This document shows, piece after piece, positions 8,786 through 17,566 of a stretch of DNA of 64,000 nucleotides. Source of the DNA: Cellulomonas xiejunii (GTDB lineage Bacteria; Actinomycetota; Actinomycetes; Actinomycetales; Cellulomonadaceae). How positions within the stretch are numbered: position 1 is the first letter of the stretch; each line of letters begins with the position of its first letter. Location: assembly GCF_024508315.1 (NCBI RefSeq), contig NZ_CP101987.1, forward strand, positions 2,728,001-2,792,000, read 5' to 3'. The notes below the pieces were generated by a model, which ran no database searches, was not told the origin of the DNA, and saw nothing but the letters and a program-made list of their open reading frames with translations. The translations under genes were made by a program, and so were the position numbers.

Positions 8786-9778
8786 TCAGGTCGGCCGAGC
8801 GTCCAAATCGGATCCTTCGCCAGGTGTCGTGACGGTCGTCACGGCGGCTGCGGACGGGGCCGCGGGGTCGGCCGGAGTGGGCGCGTGGCGGCGTCCGCCG
8901 CGCTGCGCGACGACGACCCCCAGCACCACGACCAGGCCGCCGACCGGCTCGTACCAGTGCAGCTGCTCCCCCAGCACGACGATCCCGAGCAGCACCCCGA
9001 CCAGCGGCGTCAGGTACGTGACGGTCGAGGCCCGCTGCGGACCCCAGGCGTCGATGATGCGCGCCATCCACACGTACGCCAGCCCCGTGCCGAACGCCCC
9101 GAGCCCCAGCATGGAGAGCACCACGGGCCACGACAGGTGTACGGGGCCCGTCGCGACCAGCGGCGCCGCGAGCATCAGGAGCAGCGCACCGGCACTGACC
9201 TGGCCGGCCGCCACCGTCTCGGGCGGCAGCCGCAGCGGCACGACGAAGCGCCGCTGGTACGTCGTGCCCAGCCCGTAGCAGGCGGTCGCTCCCAGGCACG
9301 CGAGCACCGCGGGCAGGGGCGCGGCCGCGGTGACGTCCGCGAGGTACGCCCACGGCCCCACGACCACCACCACGCCGACCGCACCCACCGCCAGGCCGAG
9401 ACGCTGCACGGCCGTGAGCCGCTCGACGGGCAGCAGCACCGCGACGGCGGCAGCCGTCATGAGCGGCGTCGTCGCGTTGAAGATGCTCGACAGACCCGAC
9501 GCGAGGTGCTGACCCGCCCAGGCGAACAGCAGGTACGGGACCATGCAGAGCAGCACGCCGAGCACCGTGAGGTGCCCCCACGTGCGGGCGTCCCGCGGCC
9601 ACGCGCGGCGTGCCACGGTCATGACGACGACGAGGGTCGCCGCCCCCAGCAGCAGGCGCGACAGCGCGACCTGCGCGGGTGAGAGGCCCTCGAGACCCAC
9701 CTTCATGAACAGGAAGCTCGAGCCCCACACGAGCGCAGCGGCCAGGTACTGGGCGACGACGCGGTTGTCGGCGGTCAC
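8786..9778 (-). CDS. EamA-family (DMT) permease
   Basis: A 330-residue membrane protein with ten predicted TM segments in two EamA halves. The first opens YLAAALVWGSSFLFMKVGLE; the second contains LGLGAFGTGLAYVWMARIID and ends LTPLVGVLLGIVVLGEQ, a typical DMT tail. These proteins export metabolites or drugs; the substrate is not inferable. The start is GTG 9778. A CGACAA-N5-TTGTCG dyad lies about 30 bp upstream. Confidence 0.88.
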   Translation of the reverse strand: MTADNRVVAQYLAAALVWGSSFLFMKVGLEGLSPAQVALSRLLLGAATLVVVMTVARRAWPRDARTWGHLTVLGVLLCMVPYLLFAWAGQHLASGLSSIFNATTPLMTAAAVAVLLPVERLTAVQRLGLAVGAVGVVVVVGPWAYLADVTAAAPLPAVLACLGATACYGLGTTYQRRFVVPLRLPPETVAAGQVSAGALLLMLAAPLVATGPVHLSWPVVLSMLGLGAFGTGLAYVWMARIIDAWGPQRASTVTYLTPLVGVLLGIVVLGEQLHWYEPVGGLVVVLGVVVAQRGGRRHAPTPADPAAPSAAAVTTVTTPGEGSDLDARPT

Positions 9779-9809
9779 ATCCCCGAGGGTCCCCTACGGC
9801 ACTGACACG

Positions 9810-9826
9810 CGACAAACGAGTTGTCG
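9810..9826. promoter_or_regulatory. Candidate operator dyad upstream of EamA permease
   Basis: CGACAA-ACGAG-TTGTCG is a perfect 6-bp inverted repeat with a 5-bp centre, 32 bp upstream of the EamA start. The binding protein is unknown. Its half-site TTGTCG resembles the arms at the MFS promoter (5686-5706) but in the opposite arrangement. Confidence 0.4.
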
Positions 9827-9840
9827 TCGCCAGGTACGAC

Positions 9841-9884
9841 GTCGCCCGCCACCAGCGCCCGCGAGGGCGCCGGTGGCGGGCGAC
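9841..9884 (-). terminator. Hairpin terminator of the UPF0182 gene
   Basis: A 20-bp stem with a single mismatch (9841-9860 with 9865-9884, loop GCGA) lies 10 bp beyond the UPF0182 stop. It also precedes the EamA promoter region, isolating the two genes. Confidence 0.7.
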
Positions 9885-9893
9885 GAGGGTGGG

Positions 9894-12893
9894 TCAGCCC
9901 GCGAGCCGCTCCTCCGCGGCGATCGCGTCGGCGATCGCCTGGTCGAGGCGGTCCTGCGCCTCCCCGTACGCGGCGAAGTCCCGCTCGGCGAGGGCCGCCT
10001 GGCCCTCGATGATGGCCTGCTGCGCACGCTGCAGCGCCGCGTCGAGCGCCGCCCGCGCGTCGGGGTCGGCCGATGCGGCCGGATCCGGCGTCGCCGCGTC
10101 CGTCGGGGCAGCGGTCGGCGCATCCGTCGGCTCGTCGCCGGGGTCCTCGGCGCCCGGGCTGGGCACCGGTTCGGCACCGGCGTCCCCGGCGTCCGCACCC
10201 GAGTCCCCGCCGAACACCTGGTCGAGCGCACCGTCCAGCGTCTCGGCGAACCCGATCTCGTCGCCGAACGACACGAGCACGCGCTGCAGGAGCGGGAACG
10301 TGGTGCCGCTGGCGGCCTGCACGTACACCGGCTGCACGTAGAGCAGCCCGCCGCCCACGGGCAGCGTGAGCAGGTTGCCGCGCCGCACGATCGAGTCCCC
10401 GCGCTGCAGGATGTTCAGCTCGTTCGACACCCGCGGGTCGGCCGTGAAGTTGGCGCTCGCCTGACCCGGTCCGGGCACCGTGGAGTCGCGCGGCAGCTCG
10501 AGCAGGCGGATCTTGCCGTACGACTCGGAGACCTTCCCCGGGGTGTTCCCCGCTTCGGCGTCCACCGCGAGGTACCCCGTCAGGACGTTGCGGGCGTTGC
10601 CACCGCCGGGGATGAAGGTGGACATCAGCGAGAACGTCGCCTGGTCCTCCCCCGGCATCTGCAGCGTCAGGTAGTACGGCGGCTGCGGCACGTCGGAGTT
10701 GGTGGCCGTCGGGTCCCCCGGGTTCTGCCAGAAGTCGTTCCCGGAGAAGAAGCCCGCGGCGTTGGTGACGTGGTACTGCCCCAGCAGCGCCCGCTGGACC
10801 TTGAACAGGTCCTCCGGGTACCGGATGTGGCTCATGAGGTCACCCGAGATGTCCGACATGGGCTGCAGGGACGTCGGGAAGACCTTCGTCCACGCCTGCA
10901 GGATCGGGTCCTCGGTGTCCCACGCGTACAGGTCGACGGACCCGTCGTAGGCGTCCACCGTGGCCTTCACGGAGTTGCGGATGTAGTTGACCTGCTTGGG
11001 CAGCAGCGCCTGCACCGTGCTGCTGCGCTCGGTGAGCGAGTCCGTCGTCGCGTCCTCGAGGGAGCGGACGGCCGCGTAGGGGTACTGGTCGGACGTCGTG
11101 TAGCCGTCGATGATCCACTTCACGCGGCCGTCGACCACCGCCGGGTACACCCGCCCGTCGAGGTCGAGGTACGGCGCGACCTTCGCGACGCGATCGCGGG
11201 GGTTGCGGTCGTACAGGATCTGCGAGTCGTCGTTCACGCGCTCGGAGAACAGGATCTGCTCGTCGCCGAACTTCAGCGCGTACAGGATCTTGTTCCACAG
11301 CCCGCCGACGCTCGGACCGGCCGAGTCCTTCTCGGTCGGGAAGCGGAACGGCACCGAACCGGTGCCCGTGCCGTCGTCCGGGTAGTCGAACTCCCAGCCG
11401 TCCGTGCCCGTGGGCCCGCCGACGATCGAGTACTCCGGGGACGACTGCCCGAAGTAGATCCGCGGCTCGTACTCGCCCAGCTGACCCTTCGAGGGGATGC
11501 CGCCCTCCCAGAAGGCCGGCGCACCGCGCGCGCCACGGGTGTTGCCGTACGCGGCCACGACACCGAAGCCGTGCGTATACACCGTGGTGTCGTTGGTCCA
11601 GTTGCGCTGTCCGGCGTTCAGGCCGTTGAGGTCGAGCTCGCGGACCGCGATGACCGTGTCGCGGCTCTCGCCGTCGATCGTGTACCGGTCGACGGACAGC
11701 GAGTCCGGGAAGTCGTAGAAGCCGCGGATCTGCTGCAGCTGCTTGAACGAGGGCGAGACGATGTTCGGGTCCAGGAGGCGGATGGACGCGGTCGTCTCGG
11801 CGTTCTCGCGGAGCGCACCGGGCTCGGCCGTGACCTTCGCCTCGTACTCGCTGAACTCGACGTCGTCGAGGCCGTACGCAGCGAGGGTCGCGTCGATGTT
11901 GCGTTGGATGTACTCCGACTCCGCGTCCTGCTGGTTCGGCTGCACCTGGAACCGCTGCACGATCGCCGGGTACACGCCTCCGACGACGACCGCGGCGACG
12001 ACCATGAGGCCGACACCGATCGCGGGCAGCCGCCAGTTGCCGCTGAACGCGGTCGCGATGAAGGCACCCGCGACGACGACGGCCGCCACGGCCAGGATCG
12101 CCTTCGACGGGATCACGGCATGCACGTCGGTGAAGCCGGCGCCCTGCCACCGCTGCTCACCGGTCTGCTGCTTCGTGAGGATCGAGTAGCGGTCGAGCCA
12201 GTAGCTGGCCGCGATCATCAGCAGCACCAGCGCGCCCAGCACGGACAGGTGCACGCGCGCCGCGCGCGTGGTGCGCGGGCCCCCGGCGCCGCCCCCGATC
12301 CGCAGCCCCCCGTAGAGGTAGTGCGTGGCCACCGCGGCGACGGCCGAGAGCACCAGCACCGCCATGAGGAAGGACACGACGAACCGCAGCCCCGGCAGCG
12401 TGAACAGGTAGAAGCCCAGGTCGACGCCCCACTGGGGGTCCTTCACCCCGACCGTCTCACCGTTCAGCCACAGCTGGACGGTGCTCCACTGCTGGGACGC
12501 GGCGCCACCCGCGAACAGCCCGAGGACGACCGGCGCGACCACGAGGACGAGGCGGCGCAGCGGCTCGATGGCCTCGCGGTACTGGTCGAGGTTGGCCTGC
12601 TCCGGCGTGGACGGCGCGTACACGGGGCGCGCGCGGTAGCCGTAGCTGAGCGAGAACCCGACGCTCGCGGCCATCACCGCGAACCCGAGGACGAACAGCA
12701 GGCCGCGCGTGACCCACTCGGTGCGCAGGACCTCCGTGAACCCGAGCTGGGAGAACCACAGCACCTCGGTCCAGACCTGCGCGAGCACGAGCAGCAGCAC
12801 CACGAGCACGGCCAGCGTGATCAGCGTGGGGACCAGTGGGCCGCGGCGGCGCGGCGCAACAGGTCGAGGGCGGGGCGGGGAGGCGAAAGTCAC
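9894..12893 (-). CDS. UPF0182 family large membrane protein
   Basis: A 999-residue protein of the actinobacterial/cyanobacterial UPF0182 family (Rv3193c type). The first ~310 residues hold about seven TM helices, starting TLITLAVLVVLLLVLAQVW. A large extracytoplasmic domain follows, with family stretches such as RNSVKATVDAYDGSVDLYAW and SHIRYPEDLFKVQRALLGQY. A low-complexity Pro/Asp/Ala segment and an acidic helical tail end the protein. Function is unknown. The start is GTG 12893. It is divergent from the PPA1309 gene and followed by a strong hairpin. Confidence 0.93.
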   Translation of the reverse strand: MTFASPPRPRPVAPRRRGPLVPTLITLAVLVVLLLVLAQVWTEVLWFSQLGFTEVLRTEWVTRGLLFVLGFAVMAASVGFSLSYGYRARPVYAPSTPEQANLDQYREAIEPLRRLVLVVAPVVLGLFAGGAASQQWSTVQLWLNGETVGVKDPQWGVDLGFYLFTLPGLRFVVSFLMAVLVLSAVAAVATHYLYGGLRIGGGAGGPRTTRAARVHLSVLGALVLLMIAASYWLDRYSILTKQQTGEQRWQGAGFTDVHAVIPSKAILAVAAVVVAGAFIATAFSGNWRLPAIGVGLMVVAAVVVGGVYPAIVQRFQVQPNQQDAESEYIQRNIDATLAAYGLDDVEFSEYEAKVTAEPGALRENAETTASIRLLDPNIVSPSFKQLQQIRGFYDFPDSLSVDRYTIDGESRDTVIAVRELDLNGLNAGQRNWTNDTTVYTHGFGVVAAYGNTRGARGAPAFWEGGIPSKGQLGEYEPRIYFGQSSPEYSIVGGPTGTDGWEFDYPDDGTGTGSVPFRFPTEKDSAGPSVGGLWNKILYALKFGDEQILFSERVNDDSQILYDRNPRDRVAKVAPYLDLDGRVYPAVVDGRVKWIIDGYTTSDQYPYAAVRSLEDATTDSLTERSSTVQALLPKQVNYIRNSVKATVDAYDGSVDLYAWDTEDPILQAWTKVFPTSLQPMSDISGDLMSHIRYPEDLFKVQRALLGQYHVTNAAGFFSGNDFWQNPGDPTATNSDVPQPPYYLTLQMPGEDQATFSLMSTFIPGGGNARNVLTGYLAVDAEAGNTPGKVSESYGKIRLLELPRDSTVPGPGQASANFTADPRVSNELNILQRGDSIVRRGNLLTLPVGGGLLYVQPVYVQAASGTTFPLLQRVLVSFGDEIGFAETLDGALDQVFGGDSGADAGDAGAEPVPSPGAEDPGDEPTDAPTAAPTDAATPDPAASADPDARAALDAALQRAQQAIIEGQAALAERDFAAYGEAQDRLDQAIADAIAAEERLAG

Positions 12894-13003
12894 GGCGTTG
12901 CGGTCCTCGAGTTTCGGCTGGCGGCGGGCGCGACGTGCGCCCTCGTGCTGACGAACGGGCGCGACGGGTCCCAGGTTCCCACACGGGTGGGACGATGGGG
13001 CCC

Positions 13004-13582
13004 GTGAGCACCACCCCCACCCCGCCCCCCGACGACCGCACTCCCGAGGCGCGCGCGCGCCGAGCCCTGGCCGACGCCGTCCGCGAGGTCGAGCACCACG
13101 TCGCTGCCGCCGGCTGGGACGCGCCCGTCCGCGTGTTCGCCCTCGTGCGCACGCAGGCGGCGCTCGCCGCCGAGCCCGGGCTCGCGGAGCAGCTCGCTCC
13201 CGAGGTCCTCGCGGCGGCGCGCGCCGACGACCAGCACCTGACGTCCGTGGAGCAGGAGGGACTGCCTGCCGCCGACGACCTCGAGGCGCTGCTCGGAGGG
13301 CTGACGTGGCCGCCCACGGTGGACGGCGCCGCGGTCACCGTCGAGCGCGTCGTCCTGCCGCCGGGCGCGGAGGACGACCTGCCGGACGACCCCGAGGCGG
13401 CGCTCGCAGCGCTGCTGGCTCACCCGCAGCGCCAGGACGTGCGGCTCGCCGTGGCCGTGCTGCGCGACGGCCCGGCGTGGTGTGCAGTCCGCACCCGCGC
13501 GCACGACAGCGACGACGCCGTCGGCCTGGGCCCGGACCTCGTGCCGGGCCTCGTCGACGCGGTGCGCGCGACCCTGGAGTGA
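13004..13582 (+). CDS. PPA1309 family protein
   Basis: A 192-residue soluble, acidic protein. Key stretches are LADAVREVEHHVAAAGWDAP, RVFALVRTQAALAAEPGLAEQ, SVEQEGLPAADDLEALLGGL and TWPPTVDGAAVTVERVVLPP, followed by a C-terminal GLGPDLVPGLVDAVRATLE. This matches the uncharacterised PPA1309 family, which in actinobacteria usually sits between the UPF0182 and PDZ-protease genes as here. The start is GTG 13004; an in-frame ATG at 12995 is possible and neither has a good Shine-Dalgarno. Confidence 0.8.
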   Translation: MSTTPTPPPDDRTPEARARRALADAVREVEHHVAAAGWDAPVRVFALVRTQAALAAEPGLAEQLAPEVLAAARADDQHLTSVEQEGLPAADDLEALLGGLTWPPTVDGAAVTVERVVLPPGAEDDLPDDPEAALAALLAHPQRQDVRLAVAVLRDGPAWCAVRTRAHDSDDAVGLGPDLVPGLVDAVRATLE

Positions 13583-13591
13583 CCCGCCGCG

Positions 13592-14758
13592 TCAGTCGGC
13601 CGTGCAGGTGGGCAGGTCCTGCGTCTCGCCGGCGCCGATCGCGACCATCGCCTCGCGCGCCTCGCTCAGCGTCCCGACGCTGACGACGCGCAGACCGTCC
13701 GGGACGTGGCCGACGACCTCGTCGCAGTTGTCCTCAGGGGCCAGGAACCACGACGCCCCGTCGCGCACGGCGCCCGCGAGCTTCTGCCGGATCCCGCCGA
13801 TCGGGCCGACGGCGCCCGTCACGTCGATGGTGCCCGTGCCCGCGATCACCTGCCCCGCCGCCTCGTCCTCCGGCGTCAGCAGGTCGACCAGACCGAGCGC
13901 GAACATCGTCCCGGCGCTGGGACCGCCGATACCTTCGATGTTGATGCTCACGTCGACGGGCATCTCGAACGACGGGTCGACGAAGACACCGATCTGCGCA
14001 CCGCCCCCCTCACGCTCCCCCGTCACGACGGGCACGTCCACGGTGCGCGAGTGGCGCGTGACGGTCAACGTCACCGTGTCACCCGGCTCGACCTCCGCCA
14101 GCCGCGATACCAGGGACTGGTAGTCCGGCAGCGGCACGCCGTCCATGGCCGTGAGCACGTCCCCCTCTTCCAGCTTGTCGGCGGCGTCCGCGCCCTCGAC
14201 GGTCCCGGCCACGACGAGGGTCGCCGGGACGTCGTAGCCCAGCTCCGTCAGGGCCGCGACCGTCGCGTTCTCCTGCGACGAGACCATGAGCCCCGCGTTC
14301 GACTCGTCGATCTCCTTGCGGGACACACCCTGCGGGTAGACGTCCTCCGCGGGGCGCGCCACCGACGACGGGGACAGCCAGCCGCGCAGCACGTCGAGCA
14401 GGTACGCCGGGTAGCCGGGTCCACCGACGCCCGAGATCGTCGTCAGACGCAGCTCGCCGGTCGACGGGTACGTGGGCGCGCCCTCGACCTCGATGAGCGG
14501 GTCGCCGTCGACCTCGCCCAGCACGTCCGCCGTGGGGCCGGGCCCGTTGACGGCGTACGGCGCGGGCATCACGGCCAGCACGCCGACGAGCACGGACGCG
14601 GCGAGCATCCCGAACGACTGCACGACGGCGCGGGGCGTGGGGCGCGGCGCGGGTGGACCGTCGTCCGTCCCCCCGGTGTCGTGCTCCTCGGGGTCGCGCG
14701 GGCGCGGGTCGTCGGCGCTGTCGTCCGCCGGGGTCTCGTCGAGCACGCGAACGATCAT
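13592..14758 (-). CDS. PDZ-domain, Lon-like serine protease (YlbL type)
   Basis: A 388-residue protein: disordered cytoplasmic N-terminus (1-42), one TM helix (about 46-67), extracytoplasmic PDZ domain (about 180-245, EEGDVLTAMDGVPLPDYQSL) and a C-terminal S16 Lon-type protease domain. The catalytic pair is visible: Ser281 in GGPSAGTMFALGL and Lys326 in GGIRQKLAGA. This is the Rv3194c/YlbL type, a membrane-anchored protease facing outward. Substrates are unknown. It is divergent from the DUF2342 gene and convergent with the PPA1309 gene. Confidence 0.92.
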   Translation of the reverse strand: MIVRVLDETPADDSADDPRPRDPEEHDTGGTDDGPPAPRPTPRAVVQSFGMLAASVLVGVLAVMPAPYAVNGPGPTADVLGEVDGDPLIEVEGAPTYPSTGELRLTTISGVGGPGYPAYLLDVLRGWLSPSSVARPAEDVYPQGVSRKEIDESNAGLMVSSQENATVAALTELGYDVPATLVVAGTVEGADAADKLEEGDVLTAMDGVPLPDYQSLVSRLAEVEPGDTVTLTVTRHSRTVDVPVVTGEREGGGAQIGVFVDPSFEMPVDVSINIEGIGGPSAGTMFALGLVDLLTPEDEAAGQVIAGTGTIDVTGAVGPIGGIRQKLAGAVRDGASWFLAPEDNCDEVVGHVPDGLRVVSVGTLSEAREAMVAIGAGETQDLPTCTAD

Positions 14759-14882
14759 CCCTCAACCGGCGGCGGACCCCGCGCCCACCCCTGTGCGCCG
14801 TGAGCGAACCGGGGCCGCCCGCCCGTCGCACCGCGTCGTGACGTGGTTACCGTGGAGCCCCCCGGCCACCCAGGAGGCCCGC

Positions 14883-16352
14883 ATGACTCCCGACGTCCCG
14901 CCCACTGACGGTCCCGGCGGAAGCCCGCAGTGGGAGCAGATGCTCCGTGCCATGCTCGGCCCGGCGGCCGACGACGCGATCCGCGAGATGCGCGAGATGG
15001 GCGTCGACCCCGCGGCGATGGCTGCGGCGTCCGGCCTGCCCGCGGACCCGGTCGCGCTGCAGCAGGCGCTCGCGCAGGTGCAGCAGATGCTCGCGAGTGC
15101 CGGGGACGAGACCGTGAACTGGCAGATGGCCCACGACCTGGCCCGCCAGCAGGCTGCCATCGGCGGCGACCCCGCCCTGTCGCCGGGACGCGTCAAGGAG
15201 GTCCGGGACGCGTTGTCGGTGGCCGAGCTGTGGCTCGACGCGGCGACCGACCTCCCGCCGGCCGTCGGCACCTCGCACGCCTGGAGCCGTGCCGAGTGGG
15301 TGGAGGCGACCCTGCCGGCGTGGCGCACGCTCACGGAGCCCGTGGCGTCGTCGCTGGCGACCGCGCTGGCCGACGCCCTCGGGCCGGCGATGGGTGAGAT
15401 GGGCGGTGCGTTCCCCGGCGTGTCGCCCGCCGGTGGCCTCGGGGGCGACCCCGCGCAGCTGCTGCGGGGTCTGGGCTCCGCGGTCTTCGGACTGCAGGTC
15501 GGGCAGGCCGCGGGCACGCTCGCGCGGGAGGTCTTCGGCACCACCGACATCGGGTTGCCGCTGCTCGAGCGGCCGGTGCCGGCCCTCGTCGCCGCCAACG
15601 TCGACGCGTTCGCCGAGGGGCTCGACGCCCCCGTCGAGGAGGTACGGCTCTACCTCGCGCTCCGCGAGGCTGCCGCGAGCCGGTTGTTCGCCCACGTGCC
15701 GTGGCTGCGCGCGCACCTGCTCGACGCGGTCGCGGAGTACGCCCGCGGCATCGCGATCGACGTGGACCACCTCGAGGCGGCGGTCTCGGCGATCGACCCG
15801 ACGGATCCCGCCGCGCTGCAGGAGGCGCTCTCCGGTGGGGTGTTCGCCCCGCAGACCACGCCCGCGCAGCAGGCGGCGCTCGCACGGCTCGAGCACGCGC
15901 TCGCGCTCGTCGAGGGGTGGGTCGACGAGGTCGCGACGACCGCCGCAGCGCCTCATCTCCCCCATGCGGCGCCCTTGCGCGAGATGGTGCGTCGGCGGCG
16001 TGCCGCGGGCGGTCCCGCCGAGCAGACCTTCGCCAGCCTCGTCGGGCTCGAGCTGCGTCCGCGCCGGCTGCGCGACGCGGCGACGGTCTGGGCACACCTG
16101 ACGAGCACCCGTGACGTCGCCGGACGTGACGCCGTGTGGGAGCACCCGGACCTCGTCCCCACGCCGCAGGACCTGGACGACCCCGCCGGCTTCGACGCGC
16201 GGCGCCAGGCCGAGGTCGACGAGTCCGCGGACCTGGACCGCGCGCTCGCGCAGATCCTCGGCGATGGCGAGCCGGACGGTGCGACGGGCACCGCAGGGAC
16301 GACCGACGACGCGACCGACGACGAGGGCACCTCGGGGGCACCGACCAGCTGA
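14883..16352 (+). CDS. DUF2342 / Zincin_2 family protein (putative zinc-dependent hydrolase)
   Basis: A 489-residue protein with the DUF2342 signature regions: WQMAHDLARQ, AELWLDAATDLPP, RAEWVEATLPAW, GLQVGQAAGTLAREVFG and ALREAAASRLFAHVPWLRAH, then PEQTFASLVGLELRPRRLRD-like text before an acidic tail. The family is annotated as zincin-like, but no HExxH is present; the helix that would carry it reads REAAAS, so catalysis is doubtful. ATG 14883 has AGGAGG (14872-14877) 5 nt upstream. It diverges from the PDZ protease, as in mycobacteria (Rv3194c/Rv3195). Confidence 0.85.
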   Translation: MTPDVPPTDGPGGSPQWEQMLRAMLGPAADDAIREMREMGVDPAAMAAASGLPADPVALQQALAQVQQMLASAGDETVNWQMAHDLARQQAAIGGDPALSPGRVKEVRDALSVAELWLDAATDLPPAVGTSHAWSRAEWVEATLPAWRTLTEPVASSLATALADALGPAMGEMGGAFPGVSPAGGLGGDPAQLLRGLGSAVFGLQVGQAAGTLAREVFGTTDIGLPLLERPVPALVAANVDAFAEGLDAPVEEVRLYLALREAAASRLFAHVPWLRAHLLDAVAEYARGIAIDVDHLEAAVSAIDPTDPAALQEALSGGVFAPQTTPAQQAALARLEHALALVEGWVDEVATTAAAPHLPHAAPLREMVRRRRAAGGPAEQTFASLVGLELRPRRLRDAATVWAHLTSTRDVAGRDAVWEHPDLVPTPQDLDDPAGFDARRQAEVDESADLDRALAQILGDGEPDGATGTAGTTDDATDDEGTSGAPTS

Positions 16353-16392
16353 CCACCCGGCGCCCGGCGCCCGGCGGGAGGTGCGCGGTGGG

Positions 16393-17046
16393 TCAGCCCT
16401 CGCGGTCCGCGGGCTCCACGTCGTCCCCTGCCGGTTCGTCGGGCACGTCGCTGTCGTCGGTGCCGTCGCGTGCGAACGCGTACCCCTCGAGGAAGCCCCG
16501 GGCGCGCTGCGTGTGCGGGTAGGAGACCATCTCCGCCCAGAACGCCTGGCCGTGCCCGGGCTGGAGCAGGTGCGTGAGCTCGTGCAGGAGCACGTAGTCG
16601 AGCACCCACCGCGGCATGCCCTGGACCCGGTCGGAGATGCGGATCGTGCCCTCCGCGGGGGTGCACGAGCCCCATCGCCGGCCCTGGTTGGACGACCACC
16701 GCACGCTCGTCGGCACGGCCCGTCCGCCGAGGTACCGCCGGGACAGCTCGGTGGCGCGGGCGACGAGCTGCGCGTCGGACGGGCGACGACGGCGCTCCTG
16801 CGCGGCCAGCCGCTCGACCATCCGCCCGACCCACTCGCGCTCCTGCGCCCGGGTGAACCGCGCGGGGATCGCCACGATGGTCCGTGGACCCTCGCGCCAC
16901 GCGCTCACGGTGCGGGCACGGCGCCGTGAGCGCCGCACCTCCACGGGCGGCTCGGCGCCGGCGGAGCGGTCGTGCGGCAGCGACCCCAGCGTGGTCGCGT
17001 CGGGGCGTGCGGGAGTGCGCGGCGTCGCCTCGTGCGATGTCGGCAC
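16393..17046 (-). CDS. YgjP-like (DUF45) zinc metallopeptidase
   Basis: A 217-residue protein with the YgjP/SprT-like arrangement RRWGSCTPAEGTIRISDR (123-140), the zinc motif HELTH (155-159) and the third ligand H165 in GHGQAFW. The N-terminal 50 residues are basic and low complexity. The C-terminal ~25 residues are acidic and disordered. The substrate is unknown. The start is GTG 17046, with a -10-like TAGCGT 6 nt upstream (leaderless type). Confidence 0.9.
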   Translation of the reverse strand: MPTSHEATPRTPARPDATTLGSLPHDRSAGAEPPVEVRRSRRRARTVSAWREGPRTIVAIPARFTRAQEREWVGRMVERLAAQERRRRPSDAQLVARATELSRRYLGGRAVPTSVRWSSNQGRRWGSCTPAEGTIRISDRVQGMPRWVLDYVLLHELTHLLQPGHGQAFWAEMVSYPHTQRARGFLEGYAFARDGTDDSDVPDEPAGDDVEPADREG

Positions 17047-17241
17047 CTTGGCACGCTAGCGCGCCGACCGGGCGGCTGCGCGCAGGACACCCCGCTTCAC
17101 CCGCTCGGGCCGCACGACGCGGGCGGGTGCGTCCGTGTGCGCAGGCGGGGGGCGCACTACTGTGTGAGCGCACGGAGGCCGTCATGGTCCCTGCCCCGGG
17201 TGCGATGCCACCGCCCGGTGAGGAGCACGAGGAGGGACCAC

Positions 17242-17400
17242 ATGGCCGACACCTGGGCAGGCGAGTTCTACTGCGTCAAGTGCAAGGAGAAGCGGGAGAC
17301 GGAGGGCGAGGTCGTCGTCTCGGAGTCCGGTCGACGGATGGCCAAGGCCGTCTGCCCGGTCTGCGGCACCAAGCTGAACCGGATCCTCGGCAAGGCCTGA
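17242..17400 (+). CDS. DUF5679 small zinc-ribbon-like protein
   Basis: A 52-residue protein with two CxxC knuckles, C11-V-K-C14 and C38-P-V-C41, separated by a strand-turn segment (EGEVVVSESGRRMAKA). This is the DUF5679 layout, probably one structural zinc. The second half is basic (KLNRILGKA). Function is unknown. ATG 17242 has a strong GAGGAGGG 5 nt upstream. It is followed by a hairpin and is likely monocistronic. Confidence 0.9.
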   Translation: MADTWAGEFYCVKCKEKRETEGEVVVSESGRRMAKAVCPVCGTKLNRILGKA

Positions 17401-17447
17401 CGCACCCCCTGGTCCGGACCCGTTCGCGGTCCGACCACGACGCACCA

Positions 17448-17479
17448 CGAGGGCACCGTCGCACGCGACGGTGCCCTCG
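17448..17479 (+). terminator. Hairpin terminator after DUF5679 gene
   Basis: A 14-bp perfect stem (17448-17461 with 17466-17479, loop CACG) lies 48 bp after the stop, with no T-tract. Confidence 0.65.
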
Positions 17480-17566
17480 GCGCGTCCGCAGGCCACGGTC
17501 CCCCAGGGACGGGGTACCTGTGGATGGCGACCGACGCCCGGCGCAGCGCGATGCCATCGTGGCGCG

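Noticed and set aside
9543..13007. A 1154-codon open frame on the plus strand, antisense to the UPF0182 gene
   Set aside because: It is a high-GC shadow frame: Arg/Gly/His-rich with no domains, and it opposes a well-supported conserved gene.
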